Shown: positions 1 through 13,215, counted from the stretch's first letter. The stretch: 64,000 nt of DNA from Sapria himalayana (GCA_029783825.1 JAREIK010017140.1:1-64000); one strand, 5' to 3'. Made by a program: numbers and translations. The notes: generated by a model not told the origin, from the letters alone.

Positions 1-2176
1 GAAAAAAGAATAAAAAGAATCAGAAGAATAATAAGAATAAGAAGAATAAGAAGAATAAGAAAATAAGAAGAATAAAATGAATACGAAGAATAAATAAATA
101 AAAAGCATAAGAATATTAAGAAGAATAAGAAGAATAAGAAGAATAGAAGAATAAGAAGAATAAGAAGAATAAAAAGAATAGGAAGAAAAACAAAAAAAGA
201 TGACTAATAAGAATACAGTGAATTAGAATAATAATAAGAATTAGAAGAATAAATAATATTTCAAGAATAATTAAATAAGAAGAATATGAATAATAATAAG
301 GATAAGGAGAATAAGAAGAATAAAAAAATATGGAAAAACAAGAATCAGAATAAAAAAAATTAGAAGAATAAGAAGAATAATAAGGATAAGAAGAATAAGA
401 AAAATAAGATAAATAAGAATAATAAGAAGATTAAAAAGAGTAATAAGAATAAATAGAATAAAAAGAATAAGAAGAATAAGAAAAAAAAGAAAAAGAAAAA
501 GAAGAATAATAAGAATAATAAGAATAAGAAGAATAAGAAGAATAATAAAAATAAAAGATTATAAAGAATAACATGAATAAGAAGAATAATAAAAATTAGA
601 GAATATGAAGAAAAAGAAGAAAGAAGAATAAAAAGAATAAAAAGAATAAGAAGAAATGAAAAAAAAAAAAAATTAGAAGAATAAAAAGAATAATAAGAAT
701 AAGATGAATAATAATTTAAGAAGAATTAGAAGAATAAAAAAATAACAAGAATAATAATATTAAGAAGAATAAGAAGAAAAAGATGAATTACAAAAATAAC
801 ATGAAAAAGAAGTATACTAAGAATTAGTACAATAAGAAGGAAAATAAAAATAAGAAGAGTAAAAAGAATAAAAGAATAAGAAGAATAAGAAGAATAAAGA
901 ATAAGAAGAATAAGAAAAATATGAATAAAATGAAGATTACAAAGAATTGGAAGAATTAGAAGAAGAAAAATAATAAGATAATAAGAATAAAAAGAATAAG
1001 GAGAAAAGAAGAATAAGAAGAATAAGAGAATAAAAAAAATAAAAGAATAAAAAAAGATTAATAAGACAAAAATAATAAGAAGAATACGAACATAAGAAAA
1101 AAAAATATTAAGAATAATAAGAATAGGTGGAAAGAAGAATAATAAAAATAAAAAGAATAAAAAGAATAATAAATAAAAAGAATAAAGAATAAAAGAATAA
1201 TAAGAATAAGAAGAATAAAAAGAATATGAAGAAAAAGATGAAAAAAAAAGAAAAAAAAAGAATAAGATGACTAAAAAGAATAATTAGAATTAGAAAAATT
1301 ATAAAAATAAGAATAATAAGAAGAATAATAAAAATAAGAATAATAAGAAGATTAATAAAATAAGAAGAATAAGAAGAAGAATAAGAAGATTAAGAAGATT
1401 AAGAAGAATAATAAGAATAAAAAAAATAAGTTTAAGAAGAATAAAAAGATTAAGATGTATAACAATAATAACATGAAAAAAAACAATAAGCAGAAAATAA
1501 GAATAAGAAGAATAAAAAGAATTAGAAGAATCAGAAGAATTATAAGAATAAAAAGAATTATAAGGATAAGAATAAGAAAAATAAGAAGAATTTGGAGAAT
1601 AAGAAAAATAAGTAGAGTAAGAACAATAAGAAATAAGAATAATAATAATATAATAAGAAAAAGAAATAAGAATAAGAAGAATAATAAGAATAATAAAAAT
1701 AATAAAAATAAGAATTATAAGAATAAAAATAAGCATAAAAAAGAAAAAAAAAGAAGAATAAGAAGAATACTAAGAATTAAAAGAATAAGAAGAATAATAA
1801 GAATAAAAAAAATAAAAAAATAAGAAGAATAAGGCGATAAAATGAATTGGAAGAATAAAAAGAATAAGAAGAATAAAAGAATAAGAAGAATAAGAAAAAT
1901 AAGATTAATAAAAAGAATAAAAAAATAAGAAAATAAATAGAATAAGAATATTAAGTAAAATAAAAACTATAAGAAGATTAATAAGAATAAAAGAATAACA
2001 TGAATAACAAGAATAACAAGAAAAAAAATATGAAGAATAAAAAGAATATGAAGAATAATAAAAATAAGTGGAATAAGAAGACTATGAAAATAAGAAGAAC
2101 AAGAAGAATAAGAATAATAAGTTTAATGAAAATTAATAAGAATAAGAAGAGTAAGAAGAATAACAAAAAGAACAAA
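1..2176 (+). repeat. (AAGAAGAAT)n microsatellite block 1
   Basis: Degenerate tandem array of a 9-bp unit, AAGAAGAAT, with frequent AAT or AAA replacing AAG and occasional 1-bp slips. It runs off the left edge of the window and ends where LINE copy 1 begins. The + strand is almost all A and G with scattered T. The pure unit has no stop codon in any minus-strand frame, so long Phe/Leu/Ser/Tyr/Ile reading frames occur by composition and are not genes. The first 2.2 kb hold nothing else that I can see. Confidence 0.95.
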
Positions 2177-2419
2177 GTCAGTGAACTAATTGATCTCCAT
2201 CTACTCTTTTTTCTAGATAGAGAAATTTGGAATTTTATAGAGAGAAAGCTTCGATATGTGGAAGGAAGGGTTGAATTTAAGTTGAAAATGAAGGAAATTG
2301 ATTATTTTACTTTTAAGAAATCACTTTTAACACTTATCAATTAGTCGCTCCCCCCATTAAATAGTCATCGAAGAATAATTGGGATCCCACAATATTTTTT
2401 CTCCTCGAAGAATTCAAAA

Positions 2420-2981
2420 GCTCTCTGATCTTCACAAATTCACCCTCATTTGGAATTCCAAAAGCTCATGTGCGACCCCGTATTGAAGATATAGATACTT
2501 CTTCTCCTTGTAAAAGCTCAATTGTTTGATTAAATTGGGAACTATTGATAACAAGCATGTACTGGTACAGCTCTTCACAGAAAAAGATGTTCTGTGTCTG
2601 TGGTTGAAACAAAACTAGAATATTTTGGTATATCCATGCCGATATTTAAATGGACTACAAATTTTAATATCAATGAAAGAAGCCCCCTTATGTTGGTAGT
2701 TTCTTCTACCTCTTCTCGCCATTCATTTATTCAACAAAGCCTATCTCTTCTTCATATCTAATCTCATCGCAAAACCATTATTAATGGATATAGCCATGGC
2801 CAAAATCTCATGGCTTAGTGTAGCCCGAGTCTGTATTAAAATCAACCTTTAATATCATATCCCCCAAATGATATGGCTTGGTCAGAATTTGGAAGTAGGC
2901 TTCTAGCAACCTATAATTCCTGAATTGCTCCCTAGTTATTGTGAAACATGTAAGAAAAGAGGACACAAAATCGAAAAATGT
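2420..2981 (+). pseudogene. LINE copy 1: DUF4283-like region and CCHC zinc knuckle
   Basis: Remnant of the N-terminal, nucleic-acid-binding part of the LINE protein. One frame from about 2768 reads IAKPLLMDIAMAKISWLSVA, the SVARVC-type end of DUF4283, interrupted by one stop after KINL. The zinc knuckle YCETCKKRGHKIEKC follows at 2937-2981 with all C-X2-C-X4-H-X4-C ligands intact. Upstream, 2400-2700 aligns with the same region of copy 5 but is broken by frameshifts. In this family the domain binds the element's own RNA; that role is inferred from the family. The 5' leader (2177-2420) shows no coding sense. Confidence 0.75.
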
Positions 2982-3639
2982 ATAAATAATACTAAGAAAT
3001 TTATATAAGAATAGAAGAGGGAGGTCTGTGTCAAAAAGGAAAGAAAATGATTAACCAGGAGGTAATTAATAAGGAAGACATGCTAAAGAATGATTCAGAA
3101 TCTCCTAATCTTAGGTCTTCTATTATAAAATAAACAAGGATCCTGTACAACCTCATATACAAAATATTAATTTATCAGAAATAGCAAGAATAAAAAGAAT
3201 GATGCAAAAAATTGAAGAACTAGTGATTAGAAGTAGAAAACCTAAAACAAAATAGTCAGAATGGTTCCTGCTTCAGAAATGGGCTCAGATTCTGATTCCA
3301 TTAAAACCTTTAACAATATTCAAACTAAAAAGTAGAACTTCTCTAAAAATGATATAGATGTTGAAAAGAGTAGAATGGCTACATAATAGAGAAAGGGCTA
3401 TAGAAGACTTAAAAATTATAAGTTTACAAATGGATAAAATGCTTAAGTGTAAATAACTACAAGAACCAAGCCTCTCAAAAAAGACTAGAAACAAAAAAAA
3501 CATTTAAAAATGACTTATGATTCAAAGTGTAAGTCAAGGGCTCAATTAAAATCCATGAATAATGCATAGACCCCTATTCTGAACATTCAGGGACTAGCCA
3601 ATTCCCCATCCTAAATAGATAAATAAAATAATAAAATAT

Positions 3640-4260
3640 TATAATATAGAGGTGAAGAAGGAATTATTAAAGAGACTAGAATATGGGTCATGTGGAAAAA
3701 CTTCATAGATATTATTGACGTTGAAGAAGAATATCAAATTATTAATCGTAGTCTAAATAGAGGTGAAGAAAGAATTATTCTAGTAGTTTATTCTAATAAC
3801 TCTAAAAAAAGGAACTATGGAAAATCATGGAGGATATTTCAAACAAAAAAACTCCATGGATAATAGGAGGTGATTTTAATACGATCAGAAATGCTTCAGA
3901 GAAAAAGGTGGCAGGCCAATTAATATACAAGCTAGTGAACACTTTAATGAAGCAATATCTATTTGTAATCTATTGGAGGTTAACTTTTTAGGTTCAACTA
4001 CACCTGGACTAATAAACACAAATAGAAATGAGCAACTGGTCTAGACTGGATATTATTTGTTTTAATACCAAATGGATAAATTCTTTTGGAAACATAGGAA
4101 TCAAACACTTGAACAGAACATGTTCACACCCTAATCCACTCTTTATCATCCTTCAAAAGATAGAACCCAAAAAATATCCTTCAATTTCTATAATATTTGG
4201 TGCCTTCATGAGGACTTCCAAGACATTGTGAAAGAGTCTTGGTCCCAACCAGTAAAAGGC
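3640..4260 (+). pseudogene. LINE copy 1: APE-type endonuclease remnant
   Basis: Part of the endonuclease/exonuclease/phosphatase domain that nicks target DNA to prime reverse transcription. Visible pieces are RIWVMWKNFIDII, ILVVYSNNSKK, and TPWIIGGDFNTIRNA near 3850-3895, which holds the conserved GGDFN catalytic Asp and Asn. LLEVNFLGS follows near 3970. The terminal SDH motif has decayed to SHPNP near 4120 in place of CSDHSP, so the catalytic His is lost. Frames change at least twice. The stretch 2982-3640 is a purine-rich linker without a recognisable domain. Confidence 0.75.
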
Positions 4261-4779
4261 AATCCAAACCAGATTCTCATGATAAAACTAGATAGATTGA
4301 GATCATATCTAATAAACTGGAACACAAAAAGTTTGGTAATATTAATAAGAGCCTCATAGAAATAGAACAAAAAATTGACAAATTAGAAGAGGCATATAAT
4401 AGGGATCAGAGTACGAGCAATCTTTGATTTCTTAATAAAGCACAAGGTGAACTCAAACTAAAATTACACATGGAAAAGATTTTCTAGAAACAAAGAGCGA
4501 AAGTAAAATAGTTAAAAGATGGATACCAAAACACTAAATCTTTTCAGCTGGCTTCAAAAATTAAGAATCAAAAACATAAGATTAAAGGAATAAAAAATAA
4601 TGAAGGAATATGGTTAGAAAAAAAATAGAAATTAAGATTATCTAGAAGATATATAAAACACTATTATGCGAATAAAATAAACTTAAAGGACGAAAAATCT
4701 TGCAAAACATAAATAACTGAATTAATGATGAAGATAATAAGAACTTAGTGGAATTCTTGGAAGAGGATGAAATCAAAAA

Positions 4780-5900
4780 TACTATCTATAGCATGGAAAA
4801 AGATAGCCAATTGGTCCAGATGGCTGGAATAACATGTTTTTTCAAGCCTTCTAGGATATAATTAAGGAAGATATTATTCAGGTCATTCATTAGTCTTTTG
4901 TTATGCATAAATTAATAAAAAGTGGGCACTAACTCATATAGTCCTTATTCCTAAAAAGAAAACCCCCCAAGGGGAAAGGATTAATGACCTATTAGTTTAT
5001 GCAATTCGATTTATAAAATCTTAGCAAAACTGTTGCAAAATAGAGTAGGACTTATACTTCCCAAAATTATTTTAAATGAACAATTAGGTTTTATGAAAAA
5101 CAGATTAATCATGGAGAATATATGCCTTGGTAAAGAACTCATAAAAGAGTTATCATCCAAAGCTAGAGGTTATAATGTTATATTCAAACTAGACCTATAG
5201 AAAGCCTTTGATAAAGTATACTAGCATCTTTTATGCTTCACCATGAAAAAATGGGTTTTCCAAAAGCATTGAGAGATTTAATCTTTAGATGCATATCTAG
5301 CACTTGGTTCAAGATTATCATAAATGGGGAGAAAGGAAAAGAGTTTAAGCCTACTGAGGTTCAAGACAAGGAGACTCCTTATCTCCTTTACTCTTTAATA
5401 TATATCTTGAATTATTTATAGCTTATCTGAAAATCAAATGAGTAAAGGAGACATACTTTCTTACAGGCAATACAGAGAATCTCCACAGATAAGTTGTCTA
5501 CATATGCATATGACATCATATTATTCACCAATAATATAAGAAATCCATAACAAAATTAATGAAAATTTTTCAAACAATAGAAGAAGAAATGGGCTTTATG
5601 CTGAACAGAAATAAATGTTAATTTAAAATATCAAAGAAAGCACCCTCCAGCCTAATTTATGGCTAAAAGAAAATACAAGATTCTCTCATGGAAAAGGAGC
5701 AATCTTGTATCTTGGTTCCCCAATATATGAGAGAAGAATTATTTTAGAACACCTAGATTATTGTACAAGCTTATACACATGATAGTGGGTTGGAAGGTAG
5801 ATTCACTAAACATGAGTGGGAGAGTTATCCTCATCACACATGTACTTCAAATTTATTAATCCACAATTTAATGATTATGCAATAACCTAAATTTTTTATT
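4780..5900 (+). pseudogene. LINE copy 1: reverse transcriptase remnant
   Basis: RT domain pieces in order: GPDGWNN near 4813, SLCNSIYKILAKLLQNRV near 4990-5045, LGFMKNRLIMENICL near 5085-5130, motif A as FKLDL*KAFDKVY near 5185-5220 (a stop replaces Ser), and GFPKALRDLIFRCIS at 5254-5300. The YADD region near 5500 reads YAYD after a frameshift, so the catalytic Asp pair is gone. The thumb region continues to about 5900. From 5900 to 6420 the link to zf-RVT is decayed, with no clear domain. Multiple stops and frameshifts make it non-functional. Confidence 0.8.
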
Positions 5901-6419
5901 AAAAAATAGAAAAAGAACTATCTAATTTCTTTTGGGAAATGAAGAATAACAAGCTAAAAGTTTACTATATTAAAAGGAAAGACTTATGATTTCCAAAAGA
6001 GGAAGAAGGCCTAGGCTTCACTAGATTAGAAAATATTGTGGAAGCATGGCCTGCAAGAGATGGTAGAGGATAAAAGAAAACAAAAATCTCTTGGCACTAT
6101 ATATGAGAGCTAAATATTTAGTTAATAATGATACAAAAGAATAAGAAAGCTAAAGAATGAATCTCAAATATGGAAACAAACACTAAAACAAAAAGAAGTG
6201 GTAGATAATCATTCTGTCTTAACCAAGCATGGCTGGAAATGGAAATTAAATGCAGAAAGGTTTATTTTGCTTAAAATCAGCCAAGAACTTAGTTAGGAAT
6301 AAAAAACCTCCACGAGAAGTAATGGAGGTGTTGGAACAATAATAATTCTTAAAACTTGTTTATTTTATGGAAAATCCTATCTAATATTATCCCATTAGAT
6401 ACACTAATACCAAGAAAAG

Positions 6420-7354
6420 GCTAAAACCTAGCTTCTAGATGTGAATGTTGCAAAATAAATATAGAACCTCGGATCATTTATCTTCACAAGGAAAATTAGG
6501 CTTCTTTGGTGCATAAAACCCTTAAAAATCAAACCATTAAAAATCAAACCCTTAAAAATAGAATTCAGAGATAACTGAGGGGCCTAAACCAAATCTGCCC
6601 AAAAATGTCTCCAAAACACCATCACCCACTATTCATACTTTGGTGCATATAGAAAGCCAGAAACAAAAGTTGTTATGAGGGTATAGAAATGAAAGTAGAA
6701 GATATAGAGAGGGATATTAAAAAAGAAATAATTATTATCTCAGAAGCTTACCAGCTAAAGAACCTTATATATGTAGAAATTAAAGAATATATTATTATAT
6801 GGCACTTAAATTAAAAAAAAATGAAACCTCTAAAGTTTATGAGCATACACTAAAAAAACTATCAAAAGGCTATCTGACTCTTAATACAAATGGTAGTTTT
6901 AAAAGAGAAATGGGAATAGCTGGAGGTGGAGGAATTCTGAGAGATTCCGAAGGTAAGGTGATATGGGTATACACTAGGAAATTGATAGAAATACACCTCG
7001 TCAATCTGAAATCCTCCCTCTCCGACAGGTCTAAGAATATGTAAAACCAAAAATATAAAAATTTTTAAAATTGAAATCAACTCATTTACATTAGTAGGAA
7101 TAATTAAGGCCATAAATCATTATGAATATATATAAATGATATAAAGGATATTAATCAACTAGTGCTAGAATTAAACTAAAGTATAGAGCATATTTTTAGA
7201 GAATGCAATCAAGTTGTTGATAAGTTAGATAAAGATGGAAAAATTAGGAAACCAAGGCTTTGAAGCCCAAAATATGCCGGATAAATATAGAGGCATCCTT
7301 AAACTAGATGAAATAGTATACCCTATTCTTAGGAAAGTTAAAGTTAATAGTTAA
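6420..7354 (+). pseudogene. LINE copy 1: zf-RVT and RNase H remnant
   Basis: The zf-RVT motif ASRCECC lies near 6437. RNase H begins near 6870 as LTLNTNGSFKREMG followed by AGGGGILRD. The first catalytic Asp (usual NTDGS) is Asn here. After a frameshift the end reads MPDKYRGILKLDE and stops at 7352-7354, at the same point as the other copies. The AADKLA motif is altered to VDKLDK near 7215. RNase H in this plant LINE lineage removes the RNA template during cDNA synthesis; this copy cannot. Confidence 0.75.
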
Positions 7355-8510
7355 TGGTCGGTATGAATGGAAATTCAGTTTCATAGGTTTTACAACCAAA
7401 CACATAAAAGCCATGAGGCTTACATGTATAAGCTTAGGTAAGAAGCATAAGCATGATTTTTGTGTGATACTATATAAGTTTTATATAGTACTACTTCAGT
7501 GTCAAAGAAATCCATCGGCTCAGAAAAGGGCAGACTGTATAGCTATAAGTTTACAGGGAATAGAGAAAAGGGCATGCCAAGGCAGGAAAAGATAAGCCCA
7601 CCTGTAGAAAAACATCATAATATATAGAAGACTGTATTCATTCTTTTTGTAGGTTGAGAAACAACGATAATTATGCTCTACAATGCTTAGAAAATAATTT
7701 CAGAAAAATTAAGGGAGTAGGCACAACATCCTAGAAGAAAACTCCAACAAATTATCTCACAAAAGGAAAGCTTTAATAGGACTACATATTTTGTGTAGTT
7801 GGGAAAGTGTGTTTGAAGAAGAAGGTTGCAGACAAGGATAGTAAGTAACCTAAATGCATCCAGGAACAAAGTAGCAAAAGAAAATGGGAATGGGGCTGTG
7901 TGTTATGGTAACATACAGGATGAAGTTAAGCTAAATATTGGGGGATGAATGCCCCGGCCTTTTAATTTAATTGTTTGCTTGGTTTGCTTGGTAGCTTTGC
8001 TGTTGTGTAGGTAGATACTAGAAGAGAAAGATAGCAATTTAAAAAGAAAGAGCAGCCAGACCTTGTGCTATTATAAGAATGATGGTGGTGGAAAATCTTA
8101 TTCAAAAGAAAGAAAGTATGGAGTCTAAAGTAGTGAACAATCTGTCACATCTTGAGGCTGCAAAGAAGAAGTCAAAAGTAGAAAATAGAGAAGTCAGGTG
8201 TAAATCAAGGAAGATTAGGCATTAGTGGAACCTTAAACAGAAGTAATATAACCTGCAACATGAAAACTATGCTATTTAGAAAAGATGTACAGTACAACAT
8301 AAAGAACTCTTCTACCTAAGGAATCTAAAGTTAACCGCAAAAGCTGACATTTGGGATCATTTTAGAAAAATATTTTTTAAAGTATTCTATAATTTTTTTT
8401 ATTATGGGACCAAGTGGATGTAAAAGGGTTAAGGGTAGTGTTTTAGTTTGTAACAATAGTATTCCTCCACAAAAAGAAAGGGTATAAATAATAAACAAAT
8501 AGTTAAAAAA
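7355..8510 (+). other. LINE copy 1: 3' untranslated region
   Basis: Non-coding 3' tail of the LINE. Short reading frames here are unsupported. It ends with the family terminus at 8416-8511: GGATGTAAAAGGG, a GTAACAAT box, ATTCCTCC, a purine run, then ATAAATAATAAAC and eight A residues. The same order recurs at 42160, 55857 and 57195. The A-run is followed at once by AAGAAT-type repeats. Confidence 0.8.
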
Positions 8511-11500
8511 AAGAATGAGAAGAAATGAATAATAAGAAGAATAAAAAGATAAATAAGAATAAGAAGAATACGATGTATAAGAAAAATAAGAAGAATAAGA
8601 ATAATAAAAAAATAGAAGAATAAGAAAAATACGAAAAAAAAAGAAAAAAAGAATAAAAAGAAAAAGAAGAATAAGAGGAATAAGAAGAATAAGAAGAATA
8701 AGACTATAAGAAAAATAAGAAGAATAAGAATAATAAGAAGAATAATAAGAAGAAAAAGAAGAAAAAGAAGAAAAAAGAGAAAAAGAAGAATATAAGAAGA
8801 ATAAGAAGAATAGAAGAATAAGAAGAATAAGAAGAATAGAAGAATAAAAAGAAAAGAAGAAAGAAGAAAGAAGAAAAAGAAGAAAAAGAAGAAAAAGAAG
8901 AAAAAGAAGAATAAGAAGAATAAAAGAATAAGAGGAATAAAAAGAAAAACAAGAATAAGAAAAATAAGAAGAATAAGAAGAATACAATGAATAAGAAGAA
9001 TATGAAGAATAAGAAGAATAAGAAGAATAAGAAAAATATAAGAATAAGAAGAATAAGAAAAATAAAAAGAATAAGAAGAATTAATGAATTAGAAAAATAA
9101 AAATGATATGAAGAATATGAAGTATATGAACAATAATTAGAATAAGTAGAACAATAAAAAATGAAGAATAAGAAGAATAAAAAGTATAAGAAGAATAAAA
9201 AAATAAGATGAATAAGAAGATTAATAAATAAAACAAGATAATAATTTATAAGAGGAACAAGAAGAATAAGAATAAGAAGAAAAATAATAAAAAGAAGAAT
9301 AAAAAAATAAGAAGAATAAGAATAATTAGAAGAAATAGAAAAATAATTAAGATGAGAATAATAAAGATGAATAAAAAGAAATAGAAGAATATAAAAAATA
9401 AGAATAAGAAGAATAAGAAGAAATAGAATAAAAAGAAGAATAAGAAGGATAAGAAGAATAAGAAGAATAAGAAGAATAAAAGGAATAAGAAGTATAAGAA
9501 GAATAAGAATAATAAGAAAATAATAAGAATAAGAAGAATAGGAAGATTAATATAAATAAGAAAAATAAAATAAATAATAAGAAAAACAAGAATAAGAAGA
9601 ATAAGTATTAGAAAATTGGAAGAATAATAAGAATAAGAAGAAAAAGAAGAATAAAAAAATAAGAAGAATAAAAAAATAAGAAGAATAAGAAGAAAAATAA
9701 GAATATGCTAACTAAGAAGAAAAAAGAAGAATTAGAATAATAAGAATAATTAGAATAATAAGAATAATTAGAATAATAAGAAGAATTATAAGAATAAGTA
9801 TTTTAAGAAGAATAAAATCAAAAAGATAAATAAAAAGTATATTAAAAAAATAAGAATAAGAAGAATAAGAAGAATAAGAAGAATAAGAAGAATAAGAAGA
9901 ATATGAAGAATAAGAAGAAACAAAATAATAAAATCAAGAAGAATAAGTAGAATAAGAAGTATATGGCAAATAAAAAAAGAAATGAAAATATAAGAAGAAA
10001 AAAAAATAAAAAGAATAAAAAGAATAAAAGAATAAGAAGAATAAGAAGAATAAGAAAAATAAGAAAATAAGAAAATTAAGAAAAATAAGAAAAATAAGAA
10101 AAATAATAAAAATAATAAGAATAAAAAGAATAAGAAGAATACGTAGAATAAGAAGAATATGTAGAATAAGAAGAATATGAAGAATATAAAAAATTAAAAG
10201 ATTTAGAATAATAAAAAGAATAAGAAGAATAAGAAGATTAATAAGAATAAAAGAAAAAGAAGAATAGGAGGAATAAGACGAATAAGAAGATTAAGAAGAT
10301 AAGAAGAATAAGAAGAATAAGAAGAATAAAGATAAGAAGAATAAAAAAATAGAAGAATAAAATGAATAAGAAGAATAAAAGAATAAAAAGAAAGAAAACA
10401 CAAAGATGACTAAGAAGAATAAAAGAATTAGATAATAAGAAGAATAAGAAGAATAAGAAGAATAATAGGAATAAGAAAAATAATAAGAATAAGAAAAAAA
10501 GAAAAAAAAGAAAATAAAAAGATTAAAAAATTAAGAAGAATAAGAAGAATAATAAGAATAAAAAGAATAAGAAGAGTAATAAGAATAAGAATAATAAGTA
10601 AATAAAAAAAATAAGAAGAATAGGAAGAATAATAAGAATAAGAAAAATAAAAAGAATAAAAATAAAAATATGAATAAGAAGAAAAACAATAATAAGAAGA
10701 ATTAGAAAATTAGAAGAATAATAAAAATAATAAGAAAAATAACATGAATATGAAGAATTATAAAAATAAATGAATTAGAAGTATAAGAAGAATAAGAAGA
10801 ATAAGAAAATAAAAAGAATAAGAAGAAAAACATGAGTATGATGACTAAGAACAATAAGAAGAATTAGAATAATTAGAAGAATATGTAGAAATAGAATAAT
10901 AAAAATAATAAGTATAAGGAAGATAAAGAGAATAAGATGAAGAAGAAAAATACGAAAAATATAAAAAAAATAAGAATAATAAGAAGAAGAAGAATAATAA
11001 TAATAATAATAATATGAAGAATAAAAAGAATATGAAGAATAAAAAGATTAAGAAGAATAAGAAGAATAAGATGAATAAAAAAAAGTAAAAGAATAAAAAG
11101 AATAAGAATAATAAGAATAATTAGAATAATAAGAAGAATAAAAAGAATAAGAATAATAAGAAGAATAAGATGAATAAGATGTATAATATGAATAAGAAGA
11201 CTTAGAAGAATAATAACAATAAGATTAATAAAAAAAATAAAAAGAATAATAAGAATAACAAGAATATGAATAATAAAAGAATAACTATAATAAGAAGAAT
11301 AGAAAGAATATGAAGAATATTAAGTATATTAAGAATAATTAGAATAAGTAGTACAAGAAAGAATAATAATAAAAAGAATAATAAAAAAATTTAAAGAATA
11401 AAAATAATTAGAAGAATTAGAAAAATATTAAGATAATAAAACTAAAATGAATAAAAATAATAAGAAGAATATAAAAAATAAGAAGAATAAAAAGAATAAG

Positions 11501-11604
11501 AAGAAAAATAAAATAAGAGAATAAGAAAAATAAAAAGATTATCATAAATATAAAAATAAAAGATAAAAAAAAGAATAAGATGAATAAGAAATAAGAAAAT
11601 AAAG
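8511..11604 (+). repeat. (AAGAAGAAT)n microsatellite block 2
   Basis: About 3.1 kb of degenerate 9-bp repeats directly joined to the A-run of LINE copy 1. The first few hundred bases are fairly regular and carry AAAAAGAAG variants near 8850-8915. The middle is more diverged. A short (AAT)n run sits near 10995. The block ends where 5'-truncated LINE copy 2 begins. Confidence 0.95.
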
Positions 11605-12219
11605 AATATGTGGTGTCTTGAAAGAAATAAAAGATATGTTCAAATGGATTAATAAGCCACTACTTATTAATTTTGGAAATATAAGAATATGTGGTGTCAT
11701 GATGGCTTCCAAGACACCATGAAGGAGTCTTTGTCGCTACCAGTAAGTGGCAGCACAAACCATATTTTCATGGCAAATCTTAATAGATTAAGGAAATATC
11801 TATTAAAGTTGAACAGAAATAACTTGGCAATATAAATAAATCTATCATAGAAATTGAACAAAAAATCAATGAATTATAAGAGTCATATGAGAAAGATCAG
11901 AGCACGTACAATCTCTGTGCCCTTAATAAAGCACAAAGTTAACTTAAACTAAAATTACACATGGAAGAAATTTTCTGGAAACAAAGAGCAAAAGTAAAAT
12001 GGCTAAAAGAAGAAGACCTAAATGCTAAATTCTTTTAGATGGCATCACAACATTAAAAAACAAAAATATAAATTATATGAATAAAAAATATTAAAGTGAA
12101 TATGGTTAGAAAACAAAAAAGAAAATAACGACTTGCTAGAAGATATATATAAAAAACTATTATGCGATGGAAAGCGTAATTAAAGAACAAAGATGGCGCT
12201 AACCCATATGTTCCTTATC

Positions 12220-13215
12220 CTAAAAAAAACTTCCCTAGGAGGAGAAGATTATCAAACCCATTAGTTTATTTTATTCAATTAAAAATAATTCTAGCAAAAC
12301 TTCTGCAAAATAGAGTAGGACTTATTCTTCCCAAAATCATATCAAATTAACAATCAGGTTTTATGAAAAATATACTAATATGGAAAATATATGCCTAGCT
12401 AAGGAACTTATGAAAGACTTACCCTACAAAGTAGAATTCATAATGTTATATTTAAACTAGCCCTATCGAAAGCCTTTGATAAAGTAGACTGGAAAGTCTC
12501 ATGATTTGCCATGAGGCAAATGGGTTTTACAGAAGCATGGATAGATCTAATTTTTAGATGTATTTATATTACGTGGTTTAAGATTATCATAAATGCTAAT
12601 AAGGAAAAGAGTTTAAACCTACTCGAGGGTTAAGACAAGGAGATCCATTACCTCTAGCACTCTTTAACATATATGTGGAAATATTTATAGTATATCTAAA
12701 AAGCAAAATGTGTAGAAAAGATATCTTTCCTTTTAGGCAACATAAAGACTCTCCACAAATAAGTTGTCTGGTATATGCAGATAACATTATATTATTCACA
12801 AATGGGAATAAGAAATCAATAAAGAACTTAATAGAAATCTTTCAAACAATGGAATAAAAAATGAGTTTAAAGGTAAACAAAATAAAAATGTCAACTCAAA
12901 TTTCAATGTATGCACCTCTAAGTCTCATTCACAAAAAAAAAAAAGAAAAATATGATTCTTTTATGAGAAATGAGTTTTCTTGTATCTTGGATGTCATTAT
13001 ACGAAGTAGTTTTAAATCTGAACACCTAGACTTCCTCTTAGATAAGCTTAGGAATAAGATAGCGGGATGGAAGGTTGATTTCTGAACATGAGTGAGAGGG
13101 TTACCCTCATCACACATGTATTGCAAAGTCTACTTATTCACAATCTTATGATTGTGCAGCCACCGAAATACTTTATAAAAAACACAAAAATAATTAACTA
13201 ATTTCTTCTGGGGCA
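12220..13215 (+). pseudogene. LINE copy 2: reverse transcriptase remnant with both catalytic motifs lost
   Basis: RT pieces include ENICLAKELMKDLPYK near 12380-12430. Motif A reads FKLALSKAFDKVDW near 12453-12492, where the first, catalytic Asp of the usual KLDLSKAFD is Ala. Motif C reads LVYADNIILFTNG near 12768-12805, with the second Asp of YADD changed to Asn. The thumb follows: LRNKIAGWKVDF at 13048-13085, then a stop. Between 11700 and 12220 the finger region is present but frameshifted, and the GPDGW segment appears to be deleted. It could not polymerise DNA even without its stops. Confidence 0.8.

Larger units (their letters stand above)
2177..8510 (+). mobile_element. LINE copy 1 (L1 clade, plant RNase H type), near full length, dead
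   Basis: Non-LTR retrotransposon of about 6.3 kb. In order it shows a DUF4283-like region with a zinc knuckle (to 2981), an APE-type endonuclease (about 3640-4170), reverse transcriptase (about 4780-5900), zf-RVT (about 6430), RNase H (to 7354), a 3' untranslated region of about 1.1 kb, and the family terminus at 8416-8511. It starts where block 1 stops and ends in an A-run that passes straight into block 2. Many stops and frameshifts rule out activity. No target-site duplication can be recognised because both flanks are microsatellite. It most resembles copy 2 in its RT and RNase H, so these two form a subgroup apart from copies 3 to 5. Confidence 0.9.

Noticed and set aside
1..2176. AAGAAGAAT arrays as telomeric or centromeric satellite
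   Set aside because: The unit is not the plant telomere repeat TTTAGGG, there is no 150-180 bp centromere-like monomer, and each block is tied to a LINE end.
8331..8987. Open frame of 218 codons on the minus strand, and similar long frames of 100-190 codons in the other microsatellite blocks
   Set aside because: The 9-bp unit has no stop codon in any minus-strand frame and in two plus-strand frames, so long Phe/Leu/Ser/Tyr/Ile or Lys/Asn/Arg frames appear by composition alone.
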